Source: Methanosalsum zhilinae DSM 4017 (lineage in GTDB: Archaea > Halobacteriota > Methanosarcinia > Methanosarcinales > Methanosarcinaceae). Taken from it: a DNA stretch of 64,000 nt. The stretch lies in the NCBI RefSeq assembly GCF_000217995.1, contig NC_015676.1:1905708-1969707 (forward strand). Direction: 5' to 3'. The notes beneath the pieces are model-generated. The model worked only from the letters and a program-made list of their open reading frames with translations. It ran no database searches and was not told the DNA's origin. The stretch's first letter is position 1; every line of letters starts with the position of its first letter. This document shows, one piece after another, positions 17,118 through 25,879 of the stretch. The position numbers were made by a program, and so were the translations under genes.

Positions 17118-17549
17118 CTGACAGATCTGCTTGAATACAGAAACCGGCTTGAAAGGGTTGAAGAACTGCTTGATGAACTTGAACAGAGGGCTATTTTAGG
17201 TGAAATTATAATAGTTGAAGGAAAAAGGGATGTTCTGTCCCTAAACAAGCTTGGAATAAAGGGTAATATAAAAACTGCAAGTCATCAGCCTCTTTTAAAT
17301 TTTGCTGAACTTATTGAACGTAGTGGTGAAAATGTTGTCATATTAACAGACTGGGATCGAAGAGGTGATATTCTTGCATCCAAGATTGCCGGTTATCTGG
17401 AACATTCAGGTATTGAGGTGGACACGGATATACGCATGCGTCTGCAATCTCTGGTTAAGAAGGAGATCAAGGATATTGAAAGTGTTTACACATATGTTAC
17501 AAAACTTCGTCAGCTAGCCGGTAATGAAAAATGGGAATACTGGCTATGA
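17118..17549 (+). CDS. Toprim-domain protein (UPF0292 type), probable CTG start
   Basis: This gene is easily missed because its frame has no ATG. From CTG at 17118 it gives 143 residues beginning (L/M)TDLLEYRNRLERVEELL. The Toprim signature is clear: EIIIVEGKRDVLSLNKLGI with catalytic Glu and the later acidic pair ILTDWDRRGDILASKI. AGGGGA at 17105-17110 stands 7 nt before the CTG. The upstream in-frame stop is at 17076, and the only other candidates are weaker non-ATG codons. Toprim proteins of this type resemble RNase M5 and primase cores; their archaeal function is unknown. The coding sense is certain; the start is inferred from the ribosome-binding site and from the typical N-terminus of relatives as I remember it. 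Confidence 0.8.
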   Translation: MTDLLEYRNRLERVEELLDELEQRAILGEIIIVEGKRDVLSLNKLGIKGNIKTASHQPLLNFAELIERSGENVVILTDWDRRGDILASKIAGYLEHSGIEVDTDIRMRLQSLVKKEIKDIESVYTYVTKLRQLAGNEKWEYWL

Positions 17550-17625
17550 CCATTCATATATTTGATAATCCATATTTTTCCGGCGTAGAATCGCCTGGAT
17601 ACCGATATATCAATGTCAAAGTATT

Positions 17626-18768
17626 TTAAAATATTAGACCTATGTTCTCCTGCTTGATAACATGGTTGTAGTTCTTGTATCCCAGTATATCAGCAATCTT
17701 ATCGGTATGTACGCCTTTTATTTTGCTCAGTTCATCTGAACTGTAATCTGTAATACCCTTTGCAAAGAGGTATCCATCACACTCGATTTCTATAATGTCT
17801 CCACGCTCGAATGTTCCGATAACATCTATCACACCGGATGGCAAAAGACTCATACTGCTCTCAATTGCATCCTTTGCACCGGGATCCACAATTATTTTAC
17901 CGGACGATTTTGAAAGGATTATCCATCGAATACGGTTCTTATGGACATCTTCATTTGTCAGGAACAGTGTTCCGATATTTTCTCCATCCAGGATCCTTAG
18001 AATTACATTGTCTATACTGCTGTTTGCAATTATCATGTAACACCCGGCCATATTGCATATCCTGGCAGCTTCTATTTTAGTTCTCATACCTCCAACACCT
18101 TTAGTGCTGGTAGGATTTCCTCCAAAGCTCTCTATTTCAGGTGTTATCTTTTCAACGGTATCAAGGAGCTTTGCATCAGGGTTTCTTTTCGGATTTTTAT
18201 CATACAGGCCATCAATGTCTGAAAGCATTATGAGCAGGTCGGCTTCCGTTTTGCTTGCAACCATAGCAGATAGCTTGTCATTGTCTCCAAAAGTAGCTTC
18301 TATTTCATGTACACAGGTACAGTCATTTTCATTTATTATAGGGACAACACCATAGCTGAGAAGTGTTGATATGCTGTTCCTAAGGTTGAGATAGGTGAGA
18401 CGGTTTGAAAATGATTCGTATGATAGAAGTATCTGTGCTACGTCAAGGTCGTATTTCTTAAATGTACTGCTCCACTCCTGCATTAGAATGCTTTGACCTA
18501 CAGCAGCGGCAGCCTGGCGTATAGGTATTTCCCTGGGTCTGTATCCCAGCTTAAGCATCTCAATTCCGATTCCTATGGACCCGGAGCTAACAATTATTAC
18601 CTGCTTGTTCTGTTTATGCAGATGGGATACCTGGGCTGCAATCCGGTCCATAAAATCGCGGTTTAGACCCCCATCTTCACGGGTTATTGATGATGTCCCT
18701 ATCTTTATGACGATTTTATTGACATCATTAAGTATTTTCATCCTATCTGTCAATACAAATTTCCTCAC
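17626..18768 (-). CDS. proB: Glutamate 5-kinase with C-terminal PUA domain
   Basis: ProB phosphorylates L-glutamate to gamma-glutamyl phosphate, the first step of proline synthesis. The kinase domain shows VIKIGTSSITRE, VSSGSIGIGIEML, NENDCTCVHEIEATFGDND and the glycine-rich GVGGMRTKIEAA. The PUA domain follows from about residue 285 (GKIIVDPGAKDAI, then LLPSGVIDVIGTFERGD). Length, about 371-380 residues, is normal. The start is GTG at 18768 overlapping the proA stop, or ATG at 18741 (MKILNDVNKI), which fits the family N-terminus at least as well. It is last in a minus-strand proline group with proA directly upstream. Confidence 0.94.
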   Translation of the reverse strand: MRKFVLTDRMKILNDVNKIVIKIGTSSITREDGGLNRDFMDRIAAQVSHLHKQNKQVIIVSSGSIGIGIEMLKLGYRPREIPIRQAAAAVGQSILMQEWSSTFKKYDLDVAQILLSYESFSNRLTYLNLRNSISTLLSYGVVPIINENDCTCVHEIEATFGDNDKLSAMVASKTEADLLIMLSDIDGLYDKNPKRNPDAKLLDTVEKITPEIESFGGNPTSTKGVGGMRTKIEAARICNMAGCYMIIANSSIDNVILRILDGENIGTLFLTNEDVHKNRIRWIILSKSSGKIIVDPGAKDAIESSMSLLPSGVIDVIGTFERGDIIEIECDGYLFAKGITDYSSDELSKIKGVHTDKIADILGYKNYNHVIKQENIGLIF

Positions 18769-20135
18769 ATAACCTTTTTATCTGTTTTCAGATTGAGCAT
18801 ATTCTCAAGGCTTATATCCAGTTTGCGATGGGTATATTTCTTTTTGCCTGTATTTTCAAAATCTGCGACTGTATCTCCATTCCCAATGAGGACATATTTA
18901 TAGATCACGAGACCTTCCATTCCTACAGGCCCCCGTGCATGTATTTTATTTGTACTGATCCCTACCTCTGCTCCTTTTCCATATCTATAGCCGTCGGCAA
19001 ATCTGGTGGAAGCATTTATTATGGTACTGGATGAATCAACCAGACTGATAAATTCTGCTTTTTTCTGCTCGTCTTCAGTCACAATTGCATCGGTGTGGTG
19101 TGAACCATAGCTATTGATATGGTCTATCGCTTCTGCCATTGAGTTTGTAAGTTTTACTGAAAGTATCAGATCATTATATTCACTCTTCCAGTCATCTTCA
19201 GAAGCTCTTTTTAGTTTAAGTCCTTTAATGTTTTCAAGTATACTGAAAGATTCATCATCACATCGAAGCTCAACACCTGCTTCCATATATCTCTGTGCCA
19301 TTTCTGGCAAAAATCGAGAAGCAACTGTATGGTCTACAAGCATTGTTTCCATTGCATTACATACTGCCGGATATTGCACCTTTGAGTCAAAACAGACATT
19401 GTAAGCTTTATCCAGATCAGCTGCTTCATCTACGTATACATGACATATTCCATCAGCATGGCCCAGTACAGGTATTCTGGTATTGTCCTGTATGAACCTG
19501 ACAAAATCATTTGAACCTCTGGGTATGAGAAGATCAATATACTGATCCATTCTGAGTATATCCATTACTTCTTCTCTTGTTTCCATCAGATGGAATGCAT
19601 CGTATGGTATGGTTCCTGTATTTCTGAGTGCTTCGATCATCACATCAAATAGCGCTTTGTTGGAGTAAAGGGCTTCACTTCCACCCTTAAATATAACTGC
19701 ATTTCCGCTTTTAAGACACAGGGACATGATCTGGGGAACTACATCTGGTCTGGATTCGAAAACAACACCAATAAGTCCTATGGGGCAGGTTACCTTGCAC
19801 AGGTTTAGTCCTTCAGAGAGTTCTATTGAGCTGATTGTCTTTCCTGAAGGATCATCCAGTGTCATCACGTCTCTAATTCCGCTGATCATTGAATCGATCT
19901 TTTTATCGTTCACTTTCAGCCTGTCAACAAGTGCCTGTGAGAGTTTTCCCTCTCTTTTCAGTTGTTCAGCGTTTTCCAGGTCTTTTTCATTTGCCTGGAG
20001 TATAGAACTGCGGTTATTATCCAGAGCTCTGGCAATTGCTTCAAGGGCTTTGTCCTTTTCACCAGTCCTGATGCTTGAAAGAATGATAGATGCCTTTTTT
20101 GCAGCCATCACTTTGGATTCAATTTCTGTGACCAT
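18765..20135 (-). CDS. proA: Gamma-glutamyl phosphate reductase (glutamate-5-semialdehyde dehydrogenase)
   Basis: ProA reduces gamma-glutamyl phosphate with NADPH to glutamate 5-semialdehyde. Visible motifs are GLIGVVFESRPDVVPQI, AVIFKGGSEA, VLGHADGICHVYVD, and the catalytic Cys within VQYPAVCNAMETMLVD. RGPVGMEGLVIYKY closes the family pattern. AGGTGAT lies 7 nt before ATG 20135, which is therefore chosen over the GTG/ATG codons slightly upstream (20147, 20141). The stop overlaps the proB start by 4 nt, so the two are translationally coupled. Confidence 0.94.
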   Translation of the reverse strand: MVTEIESKVMAAKKASIILSSIRTGEKDKALEAIARALDNNRSSILQANEKDLENAEQLKREGKLSQALVDRLKVNDKKIDSMISGIRDVMTLDDPSGKTISSIELSEGLNLCKVTCPIGLIGVVFESRPDVVPQIMSLCLKSGNAVIFKGGSEALYSNKALFDVMIEALRNTGTIPYDAFHLMETREEVMDILRMDQYIDLLIPRGSNDFVRFIQDNTRIPVLGHADGICHVYVDEAADLDKAYNVCFDSKVQYPAVCNAMETMLVDHTVASRFLPEMAQRYMEAGVELRCDDESFSILENIKGLKLKRASEDDWKSEYNDLILSVKLTNSMAEAIDHINSYGSHHTDAIVTEDEQKKAEFISLVDSSSTIINASTRFADGYRYGKGAEVGISTNKIHARGPVGMEGLVIYKYVLIGNGDTVADFENTGKKKYTHRKLDISLENMLNLKTDKKVM

Positions 20136-20383
20136 GGTCATAATCACCTACAATGAACTTTATGGTTTGCTATCCTGATGCAGACTCTTTACACATATAG
20201 TTATCGATAGTCTATATATGGCTAGTCTGCACTATACACCTCCAGGTTAAGCAGCTGGAATGCTTCTGCTTTTGTATAGCTGTAGCAGAAATATCTAATG
20301 ATTTTTATAGCAACAGCTGGCATAGCAGGTAGATTATAATCCATTTTATGAAAATTGTAATTTTGAAGTTTAAAATGTCAGTA

Positions 20384-20779
20384 TCATGATATTTTTGCAC
20401 TGTCAATGAACCTGCTACGATTCATACTTCTATCAAATTCGGGGTATTCTTCAGCCTTTTCAACCAGTTCTGAATACACACCATGCCTTGGACTCACGAC
20501 AACAATGTGTGCTGGAGGATGTATTTTTCTCAGCTTGTTAATTATAGCCCCTGCATTACTTCCAACTTCCACCAATGCTGCAGAACTGCATCTTGTTTTA
20601 AGTGGCACTCCCATAACACTAACAAGCACGTTATCTGCAAACTCTGGTTCTATATATTTTGGTTCTGATAGAAAATTTATATGACCGTACTGTTGCATAT
20701 CATGTAATGCAATTTTAACCTTGTCTGTATTGTCCCCACGTACTACCGCAAACGATTTTATGTTTTTCCACTCCTGCAC
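20384..20779 (-). CDS. DUF356 protein (methanogen-specific, unknown function)
   Basis: This 131-residue protein starts at GTG (VQEWKNIKSFAVVRGDN) and matches DUF356, a family I know only from methanogens. Features are the conserved VSVMGVPLKTRCSSAALVEVGSNAGAIINKLR stretch (read as two segments) and PPAHIVVVSPRHG. No catalytic motif is recognised. It lies between proC and proA on the same strand, 113 nt after proC and 236 nt before proA, and has its own TATA-like sequence (ACTATATAATGG) just upstream, so it may be transcribed alone. A link with proline synthesis is not supported beyond position. Confidence 0.85.
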   Translation of the reverse strand: MQEWKNIKSFAVVRGDNTDKVKIALHDMQQYGHINFLSEPKYIEPEFADNVLVSVMGVPLKTRCSSAALVEVGSNAGAIINKLRKIHPPAHIVVVSPRHGVYSELVEKAEEYPEFDRSMNRSRFIDSAKIS

Positions 20780-20892
20780 AATAATAACCCATTATATAGT
20801 ACTACCAATTGATATTCTCTTTTTAAATATAAGTAACTTCCTATGGATCATTTTGGTGCAAAAAATGAACTGGAAGCGGAATTTAGAACGGA

Positions 20893-21729
20893 TTATTGTT
20901 CCTTTTTTCCAAGTTCCCTGGAACGCTTTGAACTTTCTATCACTGCATTCATAAACGCAGCTCTGATTCCGTATTCTTCAAGTGTGTGGACACCCCTTAT
21001 TGTTGTTCCCCCAGGAGAAGTGACCATGTCTTTTAGCTCACCGGGATGTTTTCTGGAAATCATCATCATTTTTGCGGCTCCAAGAACGGTCTGTGCAGCA
21101 AGAGTCAGTGCACTTTGTCTGTCAAGCCCTTCATGTACCGCACCATCCGCCATTGCTTCTATTATTGGAAAAATAAATGCCGGGCCACTGCCAGATAGGC
21201 CGGTAACAGAATCCATCAGATTTTCAGATATGACTATTGCACTGCCAACAGATTCGAATATATCAACTGCGGTTTCAGTGTCTTCAATGGTTGCATTTTT
21301 ACCGGGTGATATTGCAGTGGCACCCTCTGAGACGGTTGCTGCAATATTTGGCATGACCCTGACAACCCTTGTACCGGATTCCAGTTCACTCTCTATATCA
21401 GCAGCTCTGACACCTGCTGCAATGGATATCACCAGTTTCTTATTATCAATCGAAGACCTGATTTCACTGAGTACAGATTTGAGTATCTGGGGCTTTACTG
21501 CAAGGATTATTATATCTGAATTCATCACTGTAAGATTATTATCTGTTGAAATGTTAATCCCCAGTTCCTTGTTCAATTTATCAAGTGCAGGGAAATATTT
21601 ATCGCTTGCATGAATACTGTTTTCCGGGACAAGTCTGGATTTGATGATCCCTCTTATCAGTGCCTCTCCCATTTTTCCTGTACCTATGAATCCTATCTTT
21701 TTACCTGTCATGTTGGTTTTGGTGTCCAT
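20893..21729 (-). CDS. proC: Pyrroline-5-carboxylate reductase
   Basis: ProC catalyses the last step of proline synthesis, NAD(P)H-dependent reduction of pyrroline-5-carboxylate. The N-terminus has the Rossmann motif KIGFIGTGKMGEALIRG. VILAVKPQ, SIAAGV, RVMPNIAATVSEGATAIS and the C-terminal dimerisation region GLSGSGPAFIFPIIEAMADGAV (shown in family order) with SPGGTTIRGVHTLE are all present. It has 278 residues, normal for the family. The start at 21729 follows GGATGG; MTGKKIGF six residues later is an alternative. It is the promoter-proximal gene of the proline group. Confidence 0.95.
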   Translation of the reverse strand: MDTKTNMTGKKIGFIGTGKMGEALIRGIIKSRLVPENSIHASDKYFPALDKLNKELGINISTDNNLTVMNSDIIILAVKPQILKSVLSEIRSSIDNKKLVISIAAGVRAADIESELESGTRVVRVMPNIAATVSEGATAISPGKNATIEDTETAVDIFESVGSAIVISENLMDSVTGLSGSGPAFIFPIIEAMADGAVHEGLDRQSALTLAAQTVLGAAKMMMISRKHPGELKDMVTSPGGTTIRGVHTLEEYGIRAAFMNAVIESSKRSRELGKKEQ

Positions 21730-21832
21730 GTTACCATCCTTTGGTTATTGCAGGCAGGATTTTGTTCAATGTAGTCAGTATCCTGCATTTGGAATGTACC
21801 TGAGTCAATGATCAGGGAGTATTTATTCTTCT

Positions 21833-22327
21833 TTATTTTCTTTTAATTTTCACAATGTCTCCCAGTGTTGTTCCCCTGCTGAAGTTATCTCCACTCCAGT
21901 CATCTTCTCCCACTCTTTCTGTTAGTGTGACATCCAGTGCTCTTTCTATTTTTTTAAGCACAGAATCTTCGGGAACAATGTCTCCACGCTCTATTTTTTT
22001 GATCAGTGACTCTTTTTCCTTGATCTTTAAAGCCAGTTCTTCCTGTGTCCAGTTAAGTTTTTCTCTGGAATCCCTTATGATATTATTATAATCTTCAACA
22101 AGTTCTTCCTTTATATCTGCTAGCGGATCTGGACGTGCAGGACGCGGACGACTCTTTTTTGCTGATGGCTGCTGTGCAACAGGCGCAATTTTTCTGGATA
22201 CTGGCTTTCTTTTATTGGTAGAAGTTCCATATTGTGCACATCTGGGACAGGCATCAAGTTCAGAACCTTCGATCATCACCTTTGAAGGCTTATCCCGTAT
22301 TTCAGCACCGCATATTTCACATTGCAT
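21833..22327 (-). CDS. Archaeal multiprotein bridging factor 1 homologue (aMBF1)
   Basis: The N-terminal zinc ribbon (CEICGAEI and CPRC, residues 3-28) is followed by a basic Pro/Lys-rich linker (about 37-70) and a C-terminal Cro/C1-type helix-turn-helix: NWTQEELALKIKEKESLIKKIERG, shown here in its two helices, then PEDSVLKKIERALDV. The architecture of 164 residues is that of aMBF1, which binds ribosomal subunits in archaea and is related to the eukaryotic coactivator MBF1. It is divergent from PAN, and the two share an 85-nt promoter region. Confidence 0.9.
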   Translation of the reverse strand: MQCEICGAEIRDKPSKVMIEGSELDACPRCAQYGTSTNKRKPVSRKIAPVAQQPSAKKSRPRPARPDPLADIKEELVEDYNNIIRDSREKLNWTQEELALKIKEKESLIKKIERGDIVPEDSVLKKIERALDVTLTERVGEDDWSGDNFSRGTTLGDIVKIKRK

Positions 22328-22390
22328 ATCGTATCAACTCTTAGAAGAATAGATTGAATCTCTCTTCGAAAGGGCTATATTGGAGTAAGA

Positions 22391-22400
22391 ACTTAAATAC
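22391..22400 (+). promoter_or_regulatory. TATA box for the PAN gene
   Basis: ACTTAAATAC is a good archaeal TATA box. It is only about 17 nt upstream of the first possible ATG (22413), so transcription should start near 22424, after that ATG. This argues that the next ATG at 22467 may be the real start. Confidence 0.5.
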
Positions 22401-22412
22401 TATTCGGAGCTT

Positions 22413-23711
22413 ATGAGGGAAAGTACAGGTAGTAATATAGATCGTAAAGATTGCAAGATTCCGGATATGAGTAATATTGGCAAGGAATACCTTGAAGCTG
22501 ACAGTGACGAGGATTTCTCCAAATACCTGCTGGATCGTATGAAACAGCTGGAATCAAGAAACAATTATTTGAAAGAGCAGTGCGACCAGATCGAGTCTGA
22601 AAAAAGAATCATAGAAAATGAAAAGCTTAGATATGAGCGTGAAGTCCGAAAAATGCAGGCCGAGATTGACAGGCTGAAGAAGTCACCTCTTGTTGTGGGT
22701 ACAATCCTCAATTTTGTTGATGACGAAAGGGTGCTTGTTAAAAGCAGTACAGGTCCTGAATTTCTTGTAGGAGTTTCCCGGTACCTTGATGATGTTAACC
22801 TGAAACCTGGAGCTAAAGTAGCCCTGAACCAGAACTCACTTGCAATAGTAGATATCATACCGGTTGCAGAAGATCCGGAAGTATTTGCTATGCAGTTTGT
22901 GGAACCTGTAGATGATCTGGGTTTTGATTATGATGATATTGGGGGACTTGATGAGCAGATCCAGGAAATAGTTGAGTCTGTGGAGATGGCTCTGAAGAAA
23001 CCGGAAATATTTGATAGGATAGGGATATCTCCGCCCCGCGGAGTACTACTCTATGGTCCGCCAGGTACTGGAAAGACACTGCTTGCAAAGGCAGTTGCCC
23101 ACCGAACTGAAGCTACCTTTATCAGAGTGGTTGGTTCAGAACTTGTCCAGAAATATATAGGAGATGGTTCTAAACTGGTAAGGGAGATCTTCGAAACTGC
23201 AAGAAAGAAAGCACCGAGCATAATATTCATCGATGAACTTGATGCCATAGCAGCCAGGAGACTCGATGACACCACCGGTGCAGATCGGGAGGTGCAGAGA
23301 ACACTGATGCAACTTCTGGCAGAAATGGATGGGTTCTATGATCGGGGAAATGTACGGATCATAGCAGCCACCAACAGGCCTGATGTACTTGACCCTGCGA
23401 TTATTAGACCCGGCAGATTTGATCGTGTGGTATGTGTTCCTCTTCCGGATACGGACTCAAGAGAACAGATACTGAGGATACATACGCGGAAGATGCAAAT
23501 ATCAAAGGATATAAACTTCAGGGAAATCTCCTCCCGTACCGAAGGAGCCAGTGGTGCGGATCTCAATGCCATAGTCATGGAGGCAGGAATGTATGCTGTA
23601 CGTGCTGAAAGGGAATCTGTGACCATGGAAGATTTTCTAAATGCCATCAGGAAAGTTATGGCAAATATACAGAAGCCTTTATTTGGAAACCCTGAAGCGA
23701 TGTTTGTGTAA
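22413..23711 (+). CDS. pan: Proteasome-activating nucleotidase PAN
   Basis: PAN is the hexameric AAA+ ATPase that unfolds proteins and feeds them into the archaeal 20S proteasome. Visible are an N-terminal coiled coil (about 40-90), an OB domain ([19 protein letters not shown]), and an AAA domain with Walker A GPPGTGKT, Walker [10 protein letters not shown], the pore loop KYIGDG and the second region of homology [20 protein letters not shown]. The C-terminus reads MFV, a Phe variant of the HbYX motif that docks into the 20S ring. Length is 432 residues from ATG 22413, or 414 from ATG 22467; the latter agrees better with the TATA box. The gene stands alone between divergent and independent neighbours. 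Confidence 0.96.
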   Translation: MRESTGSNIDRKDCKIPDMSNIGKEYLEADSDEDFSKYLLDRMKQLESRNNYLKEQCDQIESEKRIIENEKLRYEREVRKMQAEIDRLKKSPLVVGTILNFVDDERVLVKSSTGPEFLVGVSRYLDDVNLKPGAKVALNQNSLAIVDIIPVAEDPEVFAMQFVEPVDDLGFDYDDIGGLDEQIQEIVESVEMALKKPEIFDRIGISPPRGVLLYGPPGTGKTLLAKAVAHRTEATFIRVVGSELVQKYIGDGSKLVREIFETARKKAPSIIFIDELDAIAARRLDDTTGADREVQRTLMQLLAEMDGFYDRGNVRIIAATNRPDVLDPAIIRPGRFDRVVCVPLPDTDSREQILRIHTRKMQISKDINFREISSRTEGASGADLNAIVMEAGMYAVRAERESVTMEDFLNAIRKVMANIQKPLFGNPEAMFV

Positions 23712-23784
23712 ATGTTAATCCTGCATTTTATTATTTTTAATTTTTAAATAAATTATACATACCGGTGTACATTATTGATGGAGG

Positions 23785-24390
23785 ATGACTTCCAGAGTGC
23801 ACATAAAACAGGAAATAAGGATCCTTGGAATAGATGATTCTGCACTTATCAGTGATAAAATAAGGATAGTGGGTGCCTTTTTCAGAGGAGGGCAGTGGCT
23901 GGATGGGGTTCTCAGTTCAATGATAACCCGTGATGGTATGGATGCCACAGATGTGATCATTGATATGGTAACCTCAAGCAAGCATTACTGCCAGGTAAGG
24001 ACTATCATGCTGGATGGAATAACATATGGTGGATTCAATCCAATCGATATTGTCCGGGTTCATAGAGAAACAGATATACCGGTGATCGTTGTTATGCGCA
24101 GGTGCCCGGACTTTGATAAGATAAGGCTCGCACTCACTCATTTTGATGATGGTTCTCAAAGATTTGAAATCATCAAAAATGGTGGAAAAATAAGCAGGGT
24201 GCATATCTCCGATTACAGGATAGCTAATTCCACGAGCCCGGTTTATATCCAGGTCAGTGGTATTTCCATAGAGGATGCATCAAGAATAATACAGATTACA
24301 TGTACCCGTGGCAATATACCTGAACCATTAAGGGTTGCTCACCTGATTGCCACGGGAATTGTGTGTGGTGAATCCAGGGGAAAGGCCTGA
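23785..24390 (+). CDS. DUF99 protein (UPF0215, endonuclease V-like)
   Basis: This roughly 200-residue protein starts IRILGIDDSAL and continues VGAFFRGGQWLDGVL, TIMLDGITYGGFN, and near the end RVAHLIATGI. DUF99 proteins have an RNase H-like fold related to endonuclease V, and some are named endonuclease dU; the archaeal role is not settled. GGAGG abuts the ATG at 23785, leaving no spacer, so GTG at 23797 (12 nt after the site) is a realistic alternative start. The gene converges with the sugar mutase gene, with only 2 nt between the stop codons. Confidence 0.82.
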   Translation: MTSRVHIKQEIRILGIDDSALISDKIRIVGAFFRGGQWLDGVLSSMITRDGMDATDVIIDMVTSSKHYCQVRTIMLDGITYGGFNPIDIVRVHRETDIPVIVVMRRCPDFDKIRLALTHFDDGSQRFEIIKNGGKISRVHISDYRIANSTSPVYIQVSGISIEDASRIIQITCTRGNIPEPLRVAHLIATGIVCGESRGKA

Positions 24391-24392
24391 GT

Positions 24393-25733
24393 TCACCTGT
24401 ACTTCTCCACCATTTCTTTTCCAAACTTCATCAATTCTTCTGCTCTTGTCATAGTCTTTGATTCTGCAAATATTCTGATAAGGGGTTCTGTTCCTGATGG
24501 TCTGATCAGAAGCCATCCGTCTTCATACCATATCTTGATTCCATCAGTGGTATCTATCTTTTCTTCAGATTGCAGAACTTCTGATTTTGCTGCTTCCATT
24601 GTTTTATTCAAATTATCACAGTAGACCTTTGTCTTTGAGTTGAAATAGACAGGTACACCTTCTGTGATATATGATAATTTTTCACCATCTGCCATCATTT
24701 CAAGTATCTTGGCACATGCCATCCCCCCATCGCGACAATACTGGTGTTCAGGGAAGATGAATCCACCATTTCCCTCTCCTCCAAAGACCGCAGATGTTTC
24801 CATCATTTTTCTGGCTACATTGATGGATCCAACAGCTGTCCATATTATCTCGACCCCTGCATCCTTTGCAACATCTGCCATTCTCTGTGATGAACTGACC
24901 GGAGTTACGATAGGTCCTTTTTTCTGGGCCAGAATATATTTTGCTACCGTGGCAAGCAGAACCTCTTCATTTATAAAATTCCCCTTCTCATCAAAGAACA
25001 CAGCCCTGTCAGCATCTCCATCCTGTGCAACTCCCATATCAGCTCCACTGTACTGTATCACTTCCTTCAGTTCACCCAGTGATTCGATTGTAGGCTCCGG
25101 GTTGCGCCAGGGGAAGGTTCCGTCTATCTGGGAATTGATGGTTATCACCTCGCAGCCAAGTTTTCTCAAAAGGAAAGGTAAGGTAAGGGAACCGGCACCA
25201 CATCCTGTATCAACAGCGACCCTGAATTTTCTTGAACGTATTTTTTCAGTATCAACTGCATTCATTATTCCTCTGATATAATAATCATTTACTGAATTGT
25301 CTGTAATAATTTCTCCTGTGCAGTCCCAGGTGGCAGCTTTGTATTCTCTGGAATAGTATATCTTTTCAATTTCATTTTCTCCTTTGCGGGAAAATTCACT
25401 GCCATCTCCTGCTATTAATTTAATCCCATTGTATTCTCTTGGATTGTGAGAGGCGGTGATGGCAATCCCTGCATCTCCATGGTCTCTGGTATAGTACTGG
25501 ATGGCTGGTATTGGTGCCATTCCAACATCAATCACAAAGAGGCCGGACGAAAGAGCCCCGGCAATGGCTGCAGATTCAAGCATCTGACCGGATATTCGTG
25601 TATCTCTACCAATCACAACTCTTTTATCTGGTCCCAGATATGTACCAAGACTTTTTGCAATATCCATTACAAGCTGTGGCGTAATGAACTCATTGGCAAT
25701 TCCCCTTACTCCGTTTGTTCCAAACAATGTCAT
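24393..25733 (-). CDS. glmM: Phosphoglucosamine mutase/phosphomannomutase family protein (GlmM-like)
   Basis: This 446-residue alpha-D-phosphohexomutase begins TLFGTNGVRGIANE, as in archaeal GlmM. The phosphoserine loop is GIAITASHNPREYNG; the metal loop is VAQDGDADRAVFFDE; the sugar loop is GGEGNGGFIFPE; the phosphate loop is IRPSGTEPLIRIFAES. Archaeal GlmM converts glucosamine-6-P to glucosamine-1-P for UDP-GlcNAc synthesis, but members of this family can also act on mannose or glucose phosphates, and substrate cannot be read from sequence. ATG 25733 is chosen because GAGGTG lies 7 nt before it; the open frame extends to a TTG at 25748. Confidence 0.87.
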   Translation of the reverse strand: MTLFGTNGVRGIANEFITPQLVMDIAKSLGTYLGPDKRVVIGRDTRISGQMLESAAIAGALSSGLFVIDVGMAPIPAIQYYTRDHGDAGIAITASHNPREYNGIKLIAGDGSEFSRKGENEIEKIYYSREYKAATWDCTGEIITDNSVNDYYIRGIMNAVDTEKIRSRKFRVAVDTGCGAGSLTLPFLLRKLGCEVITINSQIDGTFPWRNPEPTIESLGELKEVIQYSGADMGVAQDGDADRAVFFDEKGNFINEEVLLATVAKYILAQKKGPIVTPVSSSQRMADVAKDAGVEIIWTAVGSINVARKMMETSAVFGGEGNGGFIFPEHQYCRDGGMACAKILEMMADGEKLSYITEGVPVYFNSKTKVYCDNLNKTMEAAKSEVLQSEEKIDTTDGIKIWYEDGWLLIRPSGTEPLIRIFAESKTMTRAEELMKFGKEMVEKYR

Positions 25734-25879
25734 CAACAAGCACCTCAAATAAAATTATATTTAATGGATGATACTTACCTTTAATAATGTGATTAATTGA
25801 TTTAACTCTTGGGGAAGTTCCCGGATGCACTGCCAGTATGACAAATAAAATATAAAAGAAGAATATTATTCAAAATTCA

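Noticed and set aside
20148-20383. A small RNA gene between DUF356 and proA
   Set aside because: A short TTCTGC/GCAGAA repeat is present, but there is no convincing fold or promoter-terminator pair.
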